64,000 nucleotides of DNA from the NCBI RefSeq assembly GCF_000317145.1, contig NC_019697.1, positions 186,001-250,000 of the forward strand, given 5' to 3'. The notes below the pieces were generated by a model, which was given only the letters and a program-made list of their open reading frames with translations, did not search any database and was not told the origin of the DNA. Shown here piece after piece: positions 27,929 to 36,862 of this stretch. The translations under genes were made by a program, and so were the position numbers. The DNA is from Chamaesiphon minutus PCC 6605 (GTDB taxonomy: Bacteria > Cyanobacteriota > Cyanobacteriia > Cyanobacteriales > Chamaesiphonaceae). Numbering within the stretch: position 1 is the first letter of the stretch; the number at the start of each line of letters is the position of its first letter.

Positions 27929-28351
27929 ATGGCTGTACCTACCCTGACGATATCCGGCAAAGTTTTGGGCAAAAGCCAAAATCTATTTACGAGCTGGCAG
28001 ATGTCTTTGCCAGAGCAGTCGCTGACATTGGCAGAATTACTCGCACAGATCGTGCGATCGGAAGTTGGTGCATTTCAAGCTAGGCAAACAGAACGAAGAT
28101 CGATCGAAGTATTGGGAATACTTGATATTGAAGCTGGAGTTGCACTGGGTAAAATCGGTAGCGGTGGTAGCGATCTCGATCGGGTGGTGGATGTGGGGGG
28201 TGCGATCGACAATGCCCTGCAAGCCTTTAAAGATGGGTTTTACCTCGTATTTATCGACGACAATCAGCAAGAGGATTTGAAGGCGATTGTGAATCTGACA
28301 GCCAATTCTGAGCTGCTGTTTCTTCGTCTGACTCCTTTGGTTGGTGGGTAG
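27929..28351 (+). CDS. Putative beta-grasp (MoaD/ubiquitin-like) protein ending in Gly-Gly
   Basis: The protein has 140 residues from the ATG at 27929; a GTG two codons earlier is possible. Using the longer numbering: strand TLTISGKVL (7-15), strand LFTSWQMSL (21-29), helix LTLAELLAQIVRSEV (34-48), an insert (~50-104), strand FYLVFIDD (106-113), then VNLTANSELLFLRLTPLVGG at the very end. Helix position, the acid-containing turn and the C-terminal hydrophobic strand with PLVGG resemble MoaD and ThiS, whose free Gly-Gly is adenylated by an E1-like enzyme. No E1, JAB peptidase or molybdopterin gene is nearby. The DUF4132 gene follows by 165 bp on the same strand. The fold call is inference from pattern. 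Confidence 0.5.
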   Translation: MAVPTLTISGKVLGKSQNLFTSWQMSLPEQSLTLAELLAQIVRSEVGAFQARQTERRSIEVLGILDIEAGVALGKIGSGGSDLDRVVDVGGAIDNALQAFKDGFYLVFIDDNQQEDLKAIVNLTANSELLFLRLTPLVGG

Positions 28352-28363
28352 GTTTCGGAGAAT

Positions 28364-28476
28364 GCCTGCGATTGAAATCGCGGCTCACGATCCGAAGTCC
28401 GCCTACGCGGACTAAATCAAATATCCTAGTCCACCTAAGCGGACTATGCATTCCGAGCGGCGGTTTCAACCGCTGA
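28364..28476. repeat. Cluster of palindromic repeats between the Gly-Gly protein and DUF4132 genes
   Basis: Four hairpins are GCGATT/AATCGC, AGTCCGC/GCGGACT, AGTCCaC/GCGGACT and AGCGGcGGTT/AACCGCT. They are relatives of the element at 22497-22665 and would be transcribed if the two flanking genes form an operon, possibly affecting mRNA stability. Confidence 0.75.
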
Positions 28477-28516
28477 GGTCATTACTGAGGCCATAACTTA
28501 CGCCACTATCATTATT

Positions 28517-31500
28517 ATGCTTAACTCCGAGATCGCCCAAGCTCGCCTCAAAGAATACCAAATCACCGACTGGCAACCCACCCGCCTCGCCCAACTGCTA
28601 AAACTACCAGCCAAACTCAGATCGATCGGGTGTGGTATTTTCGGTCATGACGACAAAGGCAAACCATTCAAACGCGATGAATCTGCTGTCTCGATCGAGT
28701 CTAGCAGCAAAGCTTTAGGCGACTTAAAACCTCAAGATCGACTCAAAATATTTACCATCCTTTTCCCCCAGTTCGCGCCAACCGTCGAAGCCACTTGGCA
28801 AGGCTTCGCCAATTTGACGTATCCAATGGGCTACAACCGCCGCTCCTTCCGCGCACCCACAATAGATGCCTATAGCCAGAAACGCAACTGGTGGTTTCAA
28901 CGCCTGTTAGATGTGGTTAAGGGCTACGATGTCGATTTGCCCTGGCTGGCTAGTTGGTGTCCCTATTTTGGCTATTATGGGGACATTTTGGGCTATTTAT
29001 TTGCCATCGCCATCAATGCTGACGATGCAGTTGGGCAAGAGGTGTTCGATATTCTCATCGCTTCAGCCAAGGGCGAACATGAAATCGGCGCGATGGGGCG
29101 ACATGTAACTCGATCGCTCTTGCTCGCAAATCGTCCAGAAGGGTGGGAATTTGTCGAAAAGCTCTTAGTTGCCGCCCAGCGTCAAGAAGGGCTGCGCCAG
29201 ACGATTTTGGAGAGCGTAGATGAGGCACATCCGATCGCCTATCAGCGGATGTTAAAGCTGATTTTGGATGAAAATTTGATTCGGTTTGCAGCGACATTAA
29301 GAGCGGTGGATGTCTGGTTTGGGTTCGATTTGGACGTATTGCAGGAGAAGCAAGCGCGGGCAATTATCGCGCAAGTTTTGGAGTTTCTCACCGATGCCCA
29401 ACAGCAACAAGCCGCCCTCGCCAGCGATGACGCACAGACGGTATATTTGGCTCTCTGGTCGATCGCGTTTACAGATGCACTCCAAGCGATCGAAGTTGCC
29501 AAAACCCTCCTTCAGCACCATGAAGCCAGCCATCGGTTAGTAGCGATTCACTGTCTCAAGCAACTCGATCTACATACAGCCCGATTGGTAATCTTAAGTG
29601 CGATCGAAGATGCTGACGATCGAGTAGCTTCGTTGGCAATCCAGGCGATTAGCTATCCCACTCCAGAATTCGTGACTGCCGCGCCAGATATATTCGATCG
29701 ACTCGTGGCTATTTTCCCCCGTTGGGCGGTTAAATCCAAGCAATTACCCCCACTGGTTTGGGAGTGGATGAAGCTGACTGTCGCCCAAGAAACGATCTTC
29801 CATACTTTGTATCGCTGGTTGGGCGATCGATCGCCCAAGTTGATGATTCCCTATCTATCTGCTGCTGAATCCTATCAACGGGCAACTATCGCCACCGATC
29901 TGGCGAAGATTCAGCCGTGGGATGAGGAAATTCGCAATACATTATTTAACCTGACTGGCGATGCTAGTAGCTATGTGCGCCAACAGGTTTTAGAAATACT
30001 CAAAAAATGTCAGATTGCCAAATCTGAAACTGCACATTTAATCGGTTTACTCACTCGTAAATCTAGCGATTTACGCCAAGGAATCCTCGGTTTATTACTC
30101 AAGCAAGCGGATGAAGATGCGATCGATTCTGCTCAAATCCTATTAGCAGCTAAGGATAAGTTACAGCGACAAGCTGGCTTGGAATTAGTGGCAGAATTAA
30201 TCAAGGGAAATCGATTGGTAGCTGAATGTCAATCGATCGCGCAAACCTATCGATCTACGCGGGGCGATAAACTTACCACCGCAGAGACTCAACTACTGGA
30301 GCGGATTTTCGCACGCGAGTCGCAACCTGCAAGCTTGCGGGATGCGTTGGGTTTAGTCAATCTTGCCAATTTATACGTACCGGAACCATTAACTTGCACC
30401 AATCCCGTCGAAATAAATACGGCGGCGGCTAAAAGTACTTTAATCGCGATCGACGAATTAATCCATCAACATCGTCAAACCCCGATTCAAATCACAAATT
30501 ATCAAGGCGAAATTGAAGAAGAATTACTTGGTAACGTAACTTGGAAATTTCCTTGGTTTCAAAAAGATCTATCTCCAACCGAAAATTTGGCGCGGCTGCC
30601 CTTAGCAGATGTGTGGGAAAACTGGTATCACAGCGATCGATCTAAAGATGAAGATGGTTTAGAACTAATTCGGGCGATCTCACCTCGCTATAAAACAGAT
30701 GTGGAGTATTGCATAAGAACTGAAGAAAATGAAGATTTGGATAATAATATTGAGTCCCCATACAATCAGCTTCGCAGCATTTTCAAGACATCATTTGGTA
30801 AGATAGATCGAGATTTGCGCTATCCAGCATTAGTAAATAATATTGTTAGTTGGTTGTTATATCTTCACCCTCAGCCAAACGCAATCGATTTTTCTTTAAA
30901 TCTACTCACAATGGTGTTGACGGCTGTAGACCCACTCGAATTACAACGCTCGATATCTCATCTGGTGACTGGCACAAGATATTTTGTAGCCTTCATCGGA
31001 CAAGTCAATAGCTTCGCACGACGATGGAGCGATGTTAGCGAGAGACATTTTCGGCGGTGGTGGCAAATTGCTACTTGGCTCGACAATAGTATTTGGTATT
31101 TTATCTGTCGAGATAGAGCAATCTGTCTTGAGAATGTGGTGACTGCTTATCATTTTGGCTTGGCTAATATTGCAGATGTTACCTATTATTTATTGAGTGA
31201 TTCTTCATCAGCATGGAGCGAAAGATTCGAGAAAGAATTACAACAGATGCCTGTTAACATAACCTACTCTAGAAATGATTTTTTTGCTCTGCAAAGGCTC
31301 ACTCGGCGGAAATTATCGGATTTAGATCCAAAAATGAATATTGCGATCGAAGCTGCAAATTTATGTCGCGATCGCATTCTCGAAATTGAATGCCAACGGG
31401 GAGATTTACCCACGGCGGCGACAAATGCAGCACTGGCATTGAGATCGATCGAGGGTATTCCGACGATCGTTAAACTATTACAGAATTTAGATAATGCCAC

Positions 31501-33484
31501 CTTCGTGCGTGGCTATACTTACGGCAACCAGAGCAAAGCCGCCGTGATGAGCCACTTGATGCGGATTAGTTTCCCCGCCAGTAACGATACGCCTGTAGAA
31601 TTTGCCCGCCAAGTCAGAGCCGCGAAAATTAGTGAAGAGAAGCTGATTCAATTTGCCTTCTTTGCGCCCCAATGGGTGAATTATATCCAACAGGCGATCG
31701 ATCTTCCTTGCTTTGCCGAAGGAGTCTGGTGGATTCACGCCCACACTAAAGATAATAATTGGTCGGTAGAACAGGATGTGCGGGAAATCTGGGTAGCGCA
31801 GATTGCCGAACGGACTCCGCTTTCGGCAGCTAGTCTCGTCGATGGAGCCGTGGATGTGGAATGGTTTGGGCGGGTTTATGCTACCTTAGGCGCAGAACGC
31901 TGGCAACAGTTGGATAAAGCCGCTCAATATGCCTCCAACGGTAGCGGGCATCAACGCGCCAAACAGTTTGCTAGTGCCATGTTAGGACAGATCGACAGGA
32001 AAGAATTACTCGATCGAATCGTTAAAAAACGCCACCAAGATTCCGTTCGCGCCCTCGGATTATGCCCCCTCGATACTGGCAAAAACCGCGAACCCGACAT
32101 CCTGAAACGCTATCAAACCTTTCAAGAATTCCTCCGCACTAGCAAAAAATTCGGCTCCCAACGCCGCGCCAGCGAAAAACTCGCCGTCGAAATCGGCATG
32201 GAAAACCTCGCTCGCACCGCCGGATTCGCCGATCCGCAACGACTGCAATGGGCGATGGAAGCCGCCGCCATTGCCGATCTGGTCGATCGAGCGCAAGTAG
32301 TTTCGATCGAAGATACTACCGTCTCCTTGAGCATTACCACCACAGGCACCCCCGAAATTACCATTACCAAAGCCGGAAAAACTCTCAAAGCCATCCCCGC
32401 CAAACTGAAGAAAAACCCCGACATAGAGGCATTAGTCGATCGCAAACAATCGATCGTCAAACAAGCTTCCCGCATGAGACTGTCCCTCGAACAGGCAATG
32501 GAGCGCGGCGATGCCTTCACCAAGCAAGAACTCCAACAGCTCGCCCAGCACCCCGTCCTCGCACCGATGCTGCGCCAGCTAGTACTCATCGCCACTGCTG
32601 GTAACGAGATCGGCTACCTCGAACCCAACGGCACCGAACTAGTCTCGCCCAACGGCAAAGTCAAAATTACTGCCGAAAAATTCCGCATCGCCCATCCCCA
32701 CGACCTCCTAGTCACCAAAGAATGGCATCTCTGGCAGCAAGAATGTTTTACCAGCGAACGCCAACAGCCCTTCAAACAAGTCTTCCGCGAACTTTATGTC
32801 GCAACTACCGCCGAACAAACTAAGACGGGTTCCAAACGCTACGAAGGGCATCAAGTCAACCCCCGTCAAGCGATCGCCCTATTCGGACAGCGCGGCTGGA
32901 TCTCCTCCCCTGACGAAGGCTTGCGCCGTACCTTCCACCAAGAAGGCTTAATCGCCCTCGTCTCCTTTGCCAATGGCTACTACACCCCCCTCGAAGTCGA
33001 AGGCTTGACGATCGATCGACTCAACTTCTACAAACGCGACGAGTGGAAACCCCTGCCCCTGGCTGATATCCCACCCCGCATCTTCAGCGAAGTCATGCGC
33101 GATCTCGATCTCGTCGTCAGCGTCGCCCACATCGGCGGAGTAGATCCTGAAGCCAGTGCCTCAACCGTGGAAATGCGATCGAGCATCCTCCGCGAAACCT
33201 GTCGGCTAATGAAACTAAATAACGTCCAAATCCAAGGTTCTCACGCCCTCATTAACGGCGAAATCGGCACCTATTCGGTACATCTGGGCAGTGCGATCGT
33301 CCATCGTCAACCAGGCGGTGCGCTCTGCATTCTCCCCGTCAGTTCCCAACATCGCGGACGGTTATTCTTACCCTTCGTCGATGACGATCCGAAGACGGCA
33401 GAAATCATGTCGAAGGTGTTACTGTTGGCGAAGGATAAGGAAATTCAAGATCCGACAATTTTAGAGCAGATTTTGAATAAGTAG
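28517..33484 (+). CDS. Giant DUF4132 domain protein with HEAT-like repeats
   Basis: The protein has 1655 residues, no signal peptide and no membrane helix. Residues ~230-600 are alpha-helical repeats of HEAT type (SHRLVAIHCLKQLDLHTARLVIL; DDRVASLAIQAI; SSYVRQQVLEIL). From ~1200 the C-terminal part is DUF4132: RRASEKLAVEIGMENLARTAG..., DLLVTKEWHLWQQECF, QPFKQVFRELYV, ALFGQRGW, REVMRDLDLVVSVAHIGG-like and the final GALCILPVSSQHRGRLFLPF. DUF4132 also occurs in MolR-type proteins; its function is unknown. The upstream Gly-Gly protein may be its partner. The C-terminal third has the strongest family match. Confidence 0.82.
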   Translation: MLNSEIAQARLKEYQITDWQPTRLAQLLKLPAKLRSIGCGIFGHDDKGKPFKRDESAVSIESSSKALGDLKPQDRLKIFTILFPQFAPTVEATWQGFANLTYPMGYNRRSFRAPTIDAYSQKRNWWFQRLLDVVKGYDVDLPWLASWCPYFGYYGDILGYLFAIAINADDAVGQEVFDILIASAKGEHEIGAMGRHVTRSLLLANRPEGWEFVEKLLVAAQRQEGLRQTILESVDEAHPIAYQRMLKLILDENLIRFAATLRAVDVWFGFDLDVLQEKQARAIIAQVLEFLTDAQQQQAALASDDAQTVYLALWSIAFTDALQAIEVAKTLLQHHEASHRLVAIHCLKQLDLHTARLVILSAIEDADDRVASLAIQAISYPTPEFVTAAPDIFDRLVAIFPRWAVKSKQLPPLVWEWMKLTVAQETIFHTLYRWLGDRSPKLMIPYLSAAESYQRATIATDLAKIQPWDEEIRNTLFNLTGDASSYVRQQVLEILKKCQIAKSETAHLIGLLTRKSSDLRQGILGLLLKQADEDAIDSAQILLAAKDKLQRQAGLELVAELIKGNRLVAECQSIAQTYRSTRGDKLTTAETQLLERIFARESQPASLRDALGLVNLANLYVPEPLTCTNPVEINTAAAKSTLIAIDELIHQHRQTPIQITNYQGEIEEELLGNVTWKFPWFQKDLSPTENLARLPLADVWENWYHSDRSKDEDGLELIRAISPRYKTDVEYCIRTEENEDLDNNIESPYNQLRSIFKTSFGKIDRDLRYPALVNNIVSWLLYLHPQPNAIDFSLNLLTMVLTAVDPLELQRSISHLVTGTRYFVAFIGQVNSFARRWSDVSERHFRRWWQIATWLDNSIWYFICRDRAICLENVVTAYHFGLANIADVTYYLLSDSSSAWSERFEKELQQMPVNITYSRNDFFALQRLTRRKLSDLDPKMNIAIEAANLCRDRILEIECQRGDLPTAATNAALALRSIEGIPTIVKLLQNLDNATFVRGYTYGNQSKAAVMSHLMRISFPASNDTPVEFARQVRAAKISEEKLIQFAFFAPQWVNYIQQAIDLPCFAEGVWWIHAHTKDNNWSVEQDVREIWVAQIAERTPLSAASLVDGAVDVEWFGRVYATLGAERWQQLDKAAQYASNGSGHQRAKQFASAMLGQIDRKELLDRIVKKRHQDSVRALGLCPLDTGKNREPDILKRYQTFQEFLRTSKKFGSQRRASEKLAVEIGMENLARTAGFADPQRLQWAMEAAAIADLVDRAQVVSIEDTTVSLSITTTGTPEITITKAGKTLKAIPAKLKKNPDIEALVDRKQSIVKQASRMRLSLEQAMERGDAFTKQELQQLAQHPVLAPMLRQLVLIATAGNEIGYLEPNGTELVSPNGKVKITAEKFRIAHPHDLLVTKEWHLWQQECFTSERQQPFKQVFRELYVATTAEQTKTGSKRYEGHQVNPRQAIALFGQRGWISSPDEGLRRTFHQEGLIALVSFANGYYTPLEVEGLTIDRLNFYKRDEWKPLPLADIPPRIFSEVMRDLDLVVSVAHIGGVDPEASASTVEMRSSILRETCRLMKLNNVQIQGSHALINGEIGTYSVHLGSAIVHRQPGGALCILPVSSQHRGRLFLPFVDDDPKTAEIMSKVLLLAKDKEIQDPTILEQILNK

Positions 33485-33545
33485 GATATGTAAGCTGGTA
33501 TAGAAATAGCTCTTTCGATTTCAGTATTTTTAGTGAGGTTTGATT

Positions 33546-35306
33546 ATGGATCGTGATGAACTTCGGCAGCGATACTCAAAAGGTAGAAAAAACTTTACGG
33601 GTTTAAATCTATCTGGTTTAGATCTCTGTTACCTTCAAATGCCCTGTGCTGATTTAAGCAACTCTAATCTCAGTAACACGAAACTTACATCAGCGAATTT
33701 GGAGGTTGCTAATTTAAGTAGAGTAAACCTAGAAAATGCAGATCTGAAGTGGATTAATATTGCGAGAGCTAATCTCAATCAAGCCAATCTTCGAGGTGTT
33801 AATATGTCAAGCCTGAATTTGGGAACGGCAAACTTAGAAGAAGCTAATCTAGAAGGAGCTAGTTTATTCAATATTAGACTAGGTGGTACTAACTTAACTG
33901 GAGCTAATTTAAGCAATACGGATCTGAAACGTGCTTGGCTTAATAAAGTCAGTTTACGAAATGCTAACTTGACAGGAGCAGATCTAACTGGTGCTAATCT
34001 TCAGGGATCTGACTTAACTGGTGCTAATTTAACCGATGCAAAATTTGATGGTGTTTGTTGGTTACAAGTTCAGATCGATCCGAGCTTACTTCCCGAAAAA
34101 GATGCTCTAATCTGGAGAATTAGCAATCAAGGGGTTGATAATTTACATAGTATCGATTTGAGTAATACAGATTTGCGAAGTGTAAACCTTCAAAATACAG
34201 ATTTGAGTGACACAAATCTATGTAAAGCTAATTTACTATTCGCAAACTTGTCTGGAGCCAATTTGACTGGAGCAAATCTATCCAGCGCAAACCTTGCACA
34301 AGCAAATCTTACTAATACCAATCTCACAGATGTTAACTTAACAAATGCTCAACTATGTAAAACTAACTTTAGCTCTGCTAATTTCCAGAATATTCAATTC
34401 AATGGCACTTCGTTTTTCAATGCCAATCTTGTAGGTACGATTAACGTACCTCCATCCATATTATCAACTTCTATAATTCCTCTAAATCATCCTGACACAC
34501 ATCTACTAAATGAAATTCGTGACGTGACAGAAGAATTAACTTGTAGATCGGAGAAAGACGATCCTTATGAAATATTTATTTGGAATACGATCGACAAAGG
34601 TAAATTCACACTAGAGAAGCTACTTCGGGCGATTGCATATCTAATACCTACTAGTATTGATAATCTACAACGTATTTCTCCTGATACGGACAAGCTAACA
34701 AAAGCCTACCAATTTCTACTTAGTGCTATTGAAGAACAATTGACAGATATTGAACTATGGCAACTTGAAACTGAATCAATTGGAGATGTTTCTTATGCAA
34801 GACCATGTATTGTCATTGGTCGAACGCTCGATGGGGATTGGTTGGGAGTTACAACTCAGGTAATGTCAGTATTACAAATAGAAATTAACACAGATGAGAA
34901 GTTTTATGTAAACGATCGAGGTGCAGTAAAACCAGAGAATCAGAAATTGATTTCTATACTCGATCGAGTATTACCTGAAGCAAATAAGCTTTTACCTGAC
35001 AGCGAAGCAACCGAGCAAATTATATGGTCATTAGCAGAAAACCGTGATGACATGCTTCAGAATTTACTTTTGTCAACTAAGCATTTTGGGGTAAAAGATA
35101 TTAGGGGTGGCGAGTACTTATTTCAGAGAACAGATGTAGAAGATAATGAAGTGGATCGGCGTGAATCATTTGCAACACTAGTGATTGATAATTTAGATGA
35201 CGTTCGTGTTTACTTTATTGGAGGGTGTAATGTAGATATTTACTTGTTGGGAAAAACTAAAAATCATGACTGGATTGGCATTCAGACAGGAGTAACATGG
35301 ACTTAA
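33546..35306 (+). CDS. Pentapeptide-repeat protein with two NuiA-like domains
   Basis: The protein has 586 residues from the ATG at 33546, with GTGAGG just upstream. Residues ~15-175 and ~200-300 are pentapeptide repeats (A[N/D]Lxx), predicted to fold as a right-handed quadrilateral beta-helix. Two segments then resemble the Anabaena nuclease A inhibitor NuiA: ~326-445 with DPYEIFIW and IGRTLDGDWLGVTTQV, and ~474-588 with VYFIGGCNVDIYLLGKT and DWIGIQTGV. Pentapeptide helices often mimic DNA or serve as scaffolds, so a nuclease-control role is a reasonable guess. The gene is AT-richer and has fewer CGATCG sites than DUF4132 upstream. Confidence 0.75.
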   Translation: MDRDELRQRYSKGRKNFTGLNLSGLDLCYLQMPCADLSNSNLSNTKLTSANLEVANLSRVNLENADLKWINIARANLNQANLRGVNMSSLNLGTANLEEANLEGASLFNIRLGGTNLTGANLSNTDLKRAWLNKVSLRNANLTGADLTGANLQGSDLTGANLTDAKFDGVCWLQVQIDPSLLPEKDALIWRISNQGVDNLHSIDLSNTDLRSVNLQNTDLSDTNLCKANLLFANLSGANLTGANLSSANLAQANLTNTNLTDVNLTNAQLCKTNFSSANFQNIQFNGTSFFNANLVGTINVPPSILSTSIIPLNHPDTHLLNEIRDVTEELTCRSEKDDPYEIFIWNTIDKGKFTLEKLLRAIAYLIPTSIDNLQRISPDTDKLTKAYQFLLSAIEEQLTDIELWQLETESIGDVSYARPCIVIGRTLDGDWLGVTTQVMSVLQIEINTDEKFYVNDRGAVKPENQKLISILDRVLPEANKLLPDSEATEQIIWSLAENRDDMLQNLLLSTKHFGVKDIRGGEYLFQRTDVEDNEVDRRESFATLVIDNLDDVRVYFIGGCNVDIYLLGKTKNHDWIGIQTGVTWT

Positions 35307-35338
35307 CTATTTGATGATTAGCTGAAATCGATCGAGTT

Positions 35339-35509
35339 TTACTCACGACCCCGATTTGGCTTGCAATCTACAAATCCGATTGCTTCACTATCCAAATATC
35401 CAGCTAGAGCAATCTCGATTACTGCCTCAACTGGAAAATTTATCTCGATTCGATAAGGCTCGATGTCTGGGCTAGTATGCAAATCTCTAGGTATAATTAG
35501 AGTAGTACC
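35339..35509 (-). pseudogene. Remnant reading frame upstream of vapBC (copy 1)
   Basis: The frame reads ...DIEPYRIEINFPVEAVIE, IALAGYLDSEAIGFVDCKPNRGRE, then stop at 35339. It has no ATG (TTG at 35482 only). A decayed, similar copy follows vapC at 36184-36545. Either this is the end of a lost gene or a very small real gene. Family unknown. Confidence 0.5.
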
Positions 35510-35521
35510 TCATAGATTATC

Positions 35522-35761
35522 ATGAGTCCAGAACTAGAGCGGATTCTCAGCCAAGCTCAACAACTCGATCGGGAATCCCAAATTCAACTGATTAGCCGTC
35601 TCTCAAACCAAACTCAGCCACAACCAGAAGAGCCAATAGAGAATCCGTGGCTGGCTATTGCAGGTAGCCTATCGGACGATCCATTCTTTGACGACTATAT
35701 TGCAGAGATCGAGCGTTATCGGCAAGAAGTGGATTCACAAGCAGAAAGCTCTGCCGCATGA
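35522..35761 (+). CDS. VapB-like antitoxin of a type II pair
   Basis: The protein has 79 residues: an N-terminal helix (SPELERILSQAQQLDRESQIQLISRL), then ENPWLAIAGSLSDDPFFDDYIAEIERYRQE, a layout common in antitoxins next to PIN toxins, where the acidic tail wraps the toxin. The stop overlaps the toxin start (ATGA at 35758-35761), the normal coupled arrangement. Confidence 0.8.
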   Translation: MSPELERILSQAQQLDRESQIQLISRLSNQTQPQPEEPIENPWLAIAGSLSDDPFFDDYIAEIERYRQEVDSQAESSAA

Positions 35762-36180
35762 ATCGTTATATTCTCGATACCGACCATCTCACCTTACTAA
35801 AACGCAATCATCCCGTTGTTAGAGCAAAGATTAGCTCGATTCCCCCAGCAGACATTTTTGTCACGATCGTCACAATTGAAGAACAATTGCGCGGTCGGCT
35901 GGCTGTCATTAGCAAAATTGCTAATCAACCAGAAAGATTCAGTATGGCTTACGATTATCTTTTCGACAGCTTTCAAGATTTTTATAATCTAAACTTACTA
36001 AGATTAGACCGAGTTGCCGCCGATTATTTTCAGCAGTTCAGAAAACAAAAAATTCGGATTGGCAGCCAAGATCTTAAAATAGCTAGTATCGCACTTTCTC
36101 AAAAAGCAACACTCCTAACTCGCAATTATAAAGATTTTATTCAAGTTCCAGGTTTATCGATCGAAGATTGGTCTGTCTAG
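35758..36180 (+). CDS. PIN-domain toxin (VapC-like ribonuclease)
   Basis: The protein has 140 residues. MNRYILDTDHLTLL carries the first PIN acidic residues (Asp7, Asp9), TIVTIEEQLRG the conserved Glu, and GSQDLKIASIALSQKATLLTRNYKDF the later Asp and the usual TxNxxDF element. VapC toxins are metal-dependent RNases acting on tRNA or rRNA. All key residues are present, so it is likely active and held by the overlapping antitoxin. Confidence 0.9.
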   Translation: MNRYILDTDHLTLLKRNHPVVRAKISSIPPADIFVTIVTIEEQLRGRLAVISKIANQPERFSMAYDYLFDSFQDFYNLNLLRLDRVAADYFQQFRKQKIRIGSQDLKIASIALSQKATLLTRNYKDFIQVPGLSIEDWSV

Positions 36181-36183
36181 AGA

Positions 36184-36545
36184 TCGATCGAGTTTTACTC
36201 ACGACCCCAATTTGCTCGGCCATTCACAAATCCGTTGGTTTTCGATCTACCCCACATTCCGCTAGTTCGATCGGCTAAAAAATAATAAGATCCACAATCC
36301 TGTCATATCATGCTTTCTAGCGATTTAGCCTCTTGATGGCGATCGAAAGCATATTCTCAATAGTCTTAGCTTATTGAGAATATAGTTGCTACGATCCAAT
36401 GGCTTCGTTTTAATTATTTTTCGATCGCTTGGACTAGCGGAATGTGGGATCTACCGCAGGTAATCGCTTAACTATCCAAATATGCAGCTAGAGCCATCTT
36501 AACTACCGCCTCAACTAAAAAAATTATCTAGATCGATTCGACGCT
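36184..36545 (-). pseudogene. Decayed second copy of the remnant, split by a MITE
   Basis: The first ~27 bases (GAGTTTTACTCACGACCCC...) and the block from 36462 (CTATCCAAATATGCAGCTAGAGC) match 35331-35470, but frameshifts and a TAA in YLDS* break the frame. GFVNGRANWGRE* parallels GFVDCKPNRGRE* of copy 1. The break between the two parts is the MITE at 36251-36448. Confidence 0.7.
36251..36448. mobile_element. MITE-like element, 198 bp, with 16-bp TIRs and a 6-bp target duplication
   Basis: CCCACATTCCGCTAGT (36251-36266) is exactly inverted at 36433-36448. ATCTAC stands directly outside both ends (36245-36250 and 36449-36454). Inside, a 12-bp hairpin ATATTCTCAATA / TATTGAGAATAT lies at 36351-36383. 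There is no ORF. It is non-autonomous and needs a transposase from elsewhere. Confidence 0.88.
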
Positions 36546-36616
36546 CGATCGGAAGGCTATTCCCGCTGAGTTATACTGACAGTAAGACTTTAGACTTGTA
36601 TTGTGGGATTTAACCT

Positions 36617-36814
36617 ATGCCAAAAACAGTTTGGGCGACCTTTTCTCAGGGCAAAGTCGAACTGTCAGAACCGATCGCTATTCCTGAAGGAACGAGAATA
36701 CTCGTAACGATCTTACCTGATGACGAGAGCGATTTCTGGCTCAAAGCTAGCCAAACCTCACTACCGACCGTTTGGGATAACGATGAGGATGACATCTATG
36801 CCCAATTACTCTAG
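36617..36814 (+). CDS. Orphan antitoxin-like protein
   Basis: The protein has 65 residues: an N-terminal small beta domain (VWATFSQGKVELSEPIAIPEGTRILVTILPDD), then SDFWLKASQTSLPTVWDNDEDDIYAQLL, a tail typical of antitoxins paired with MazF/PemK or PIN toxins. No toxin follows: the next gene, 48 bp downstream, is unrelated. It may act in trans or be a relic. Confidence 0.7.
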   Translation: MPKTVWATFSQGKVELSEPIAIPEGTRILVTILPDDESDFWLKASQTSLPTVWDNDEDDIYAQLL

Positions 36815-36862
36815 AGATGAAATCATCTTAGTTTAGTATCCGAATCCAGGAAGATAACGATC

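Noticed and set aside
32122-32595. 157-codon frame antisense to DUF4132
   Set aside because: It is a shadow of the strongly coding plus strand in a GC-richer part; its composition is not protein-like.
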